Shown: piece by piece, positions 15,735 through 15,762 of the stretch | How positions within the stretch are numbered: the first letter of the stretch is position 1 | Layout of the letters: the number at the start of each line of letters is the position of its first letter | Program-made: the position numbers and the translations under genes | Origin: Methylococcaceae bacterium | GTDB taxonomy: Bacteria; Pseudomonadota; Gammaproteobacteria; Methylococcales; UBA1147 | Assembly (NCBI GenBank): GCA_022616595.1 | Contig: JAKEEL010000140.1 | Coordinates: forward strand, 1-15,762 | DNA: 15,762 nt | Reading direction: 5' to 3' | The notes under the pieces: model-generated | Told to the model about the DNA's origin: nothing | Databases searched by the model: none | What the model saw: only the letters and a program-made list of their open reading frames with translations

Positions 15735-15762
15735 ACTACCGGTAGTAGGTGTGTGTGACAAC
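15735..15762 (-). repeat. Right terminal inverted repeat
   Basis: This is the mirror of the left repeat. Its inner 12 bases, ACTACCGGTAGT (15735-15746), are a perfect palindrome, the counterpart of ACTA-GATG-TAGT at the left end. It ends on the last base of the window, so the element may or may not extend further. Confidence 0.9.

Larger units (their letters stand above)
15194..15762 (-). mobile_element. Non-autonomous IS1595-family (ISXO2-like) deletion derivative, MITE-like
   Basis: The element is 569 bases between near-identical terminal inverted repeats and contains both ends of an IS1595-type transposase gene on the minus strand, with its middle missing. Intact relatives are about 1 kb with a transposase near 300 residues. 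Both ends look intact, so it could be moved by a transposase made elsewhere in the genome. It sits inside the gene starting at 14744, in opposite orientation. IS1595 elements usually duplicate 8 bases of target; the left candidate is CTTATCGG (15186-15193). The right flank is outside the window, so duplication and exact outer end are unverified. The window stops on the final repeat base. Confidence 0.8.

Overview
The window looks like a chromosomal segment of a gammaproteobacterium of moderately high GC. The best clue is the block radC / coaBC-dut-algC-argB with pyrE close by, a conserved gammaproteobacterial arrangement. The long membrane-anchored AlgC fits Pseudomonas, Xanthomonas or Methylococcales-type relatives. 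Assignment below class level is only inference. Most of the window is housekeeping sequence. I see no CRISPR array, tRNA, rRNA, integrase or recognisable defence cluster.

Layout. Positions 1-3217 hold a FAX-type glutathione S-transferase (+), a patatin-like phospholipase (-), YajQ (-) and the co-chaperone DjlA (-). Next come purC (+), a small DUF5658-like membrane protein (+) and radC (-). The radC-coaBC intergenic region (5795-6015) is divergent and contains two small palindromes. From 6016 to 11051 there is a tight + strand run, coaBC-dut-algC-argB, with a 4-base overlap between coaBC and dut and a 4-base gap between algC and argB. It combines coenzyme A synthesis, dUTP removal, sugar-phosphate supply for polysaccharides and arginine synthesis. 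A secreted DUF4124 coiled-coil protein and pyrE follow on the minus strand. Four genes in this part (coaBC, dut, algC, pyrE) appear to start with GTG.

The last 2.5 kb is the accessory-looking part. A Tat-exported amidohydrolase of the metal-dependent TIM-barrel type (13290-14747) overlaps by 4 bases a small gene of unknown function (14744-15214). That second gene is cut off by a mobile element. The element (15194-15762) has near-perfect 28-base terminal inverted repeats, the outermost 20 bases being identical. Between them is an internally deleted, frame-broken transposase of the IS1595 (ISXO2-like) type, so it is a non-autonomous, MITE-like derivative. The window ends exactly on the last base of its right repeat, so the far flank cannot be seen.

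The observations most worth following up are this deletion derivative and the gene it broke, the Q-x-H in place of H-x-H at the metal site of the amidohydrolase, the solitary CapV-like patatin, and several hairpins at gene boundaries. I did not find convincing evidence of a wholly new multi-gene system.
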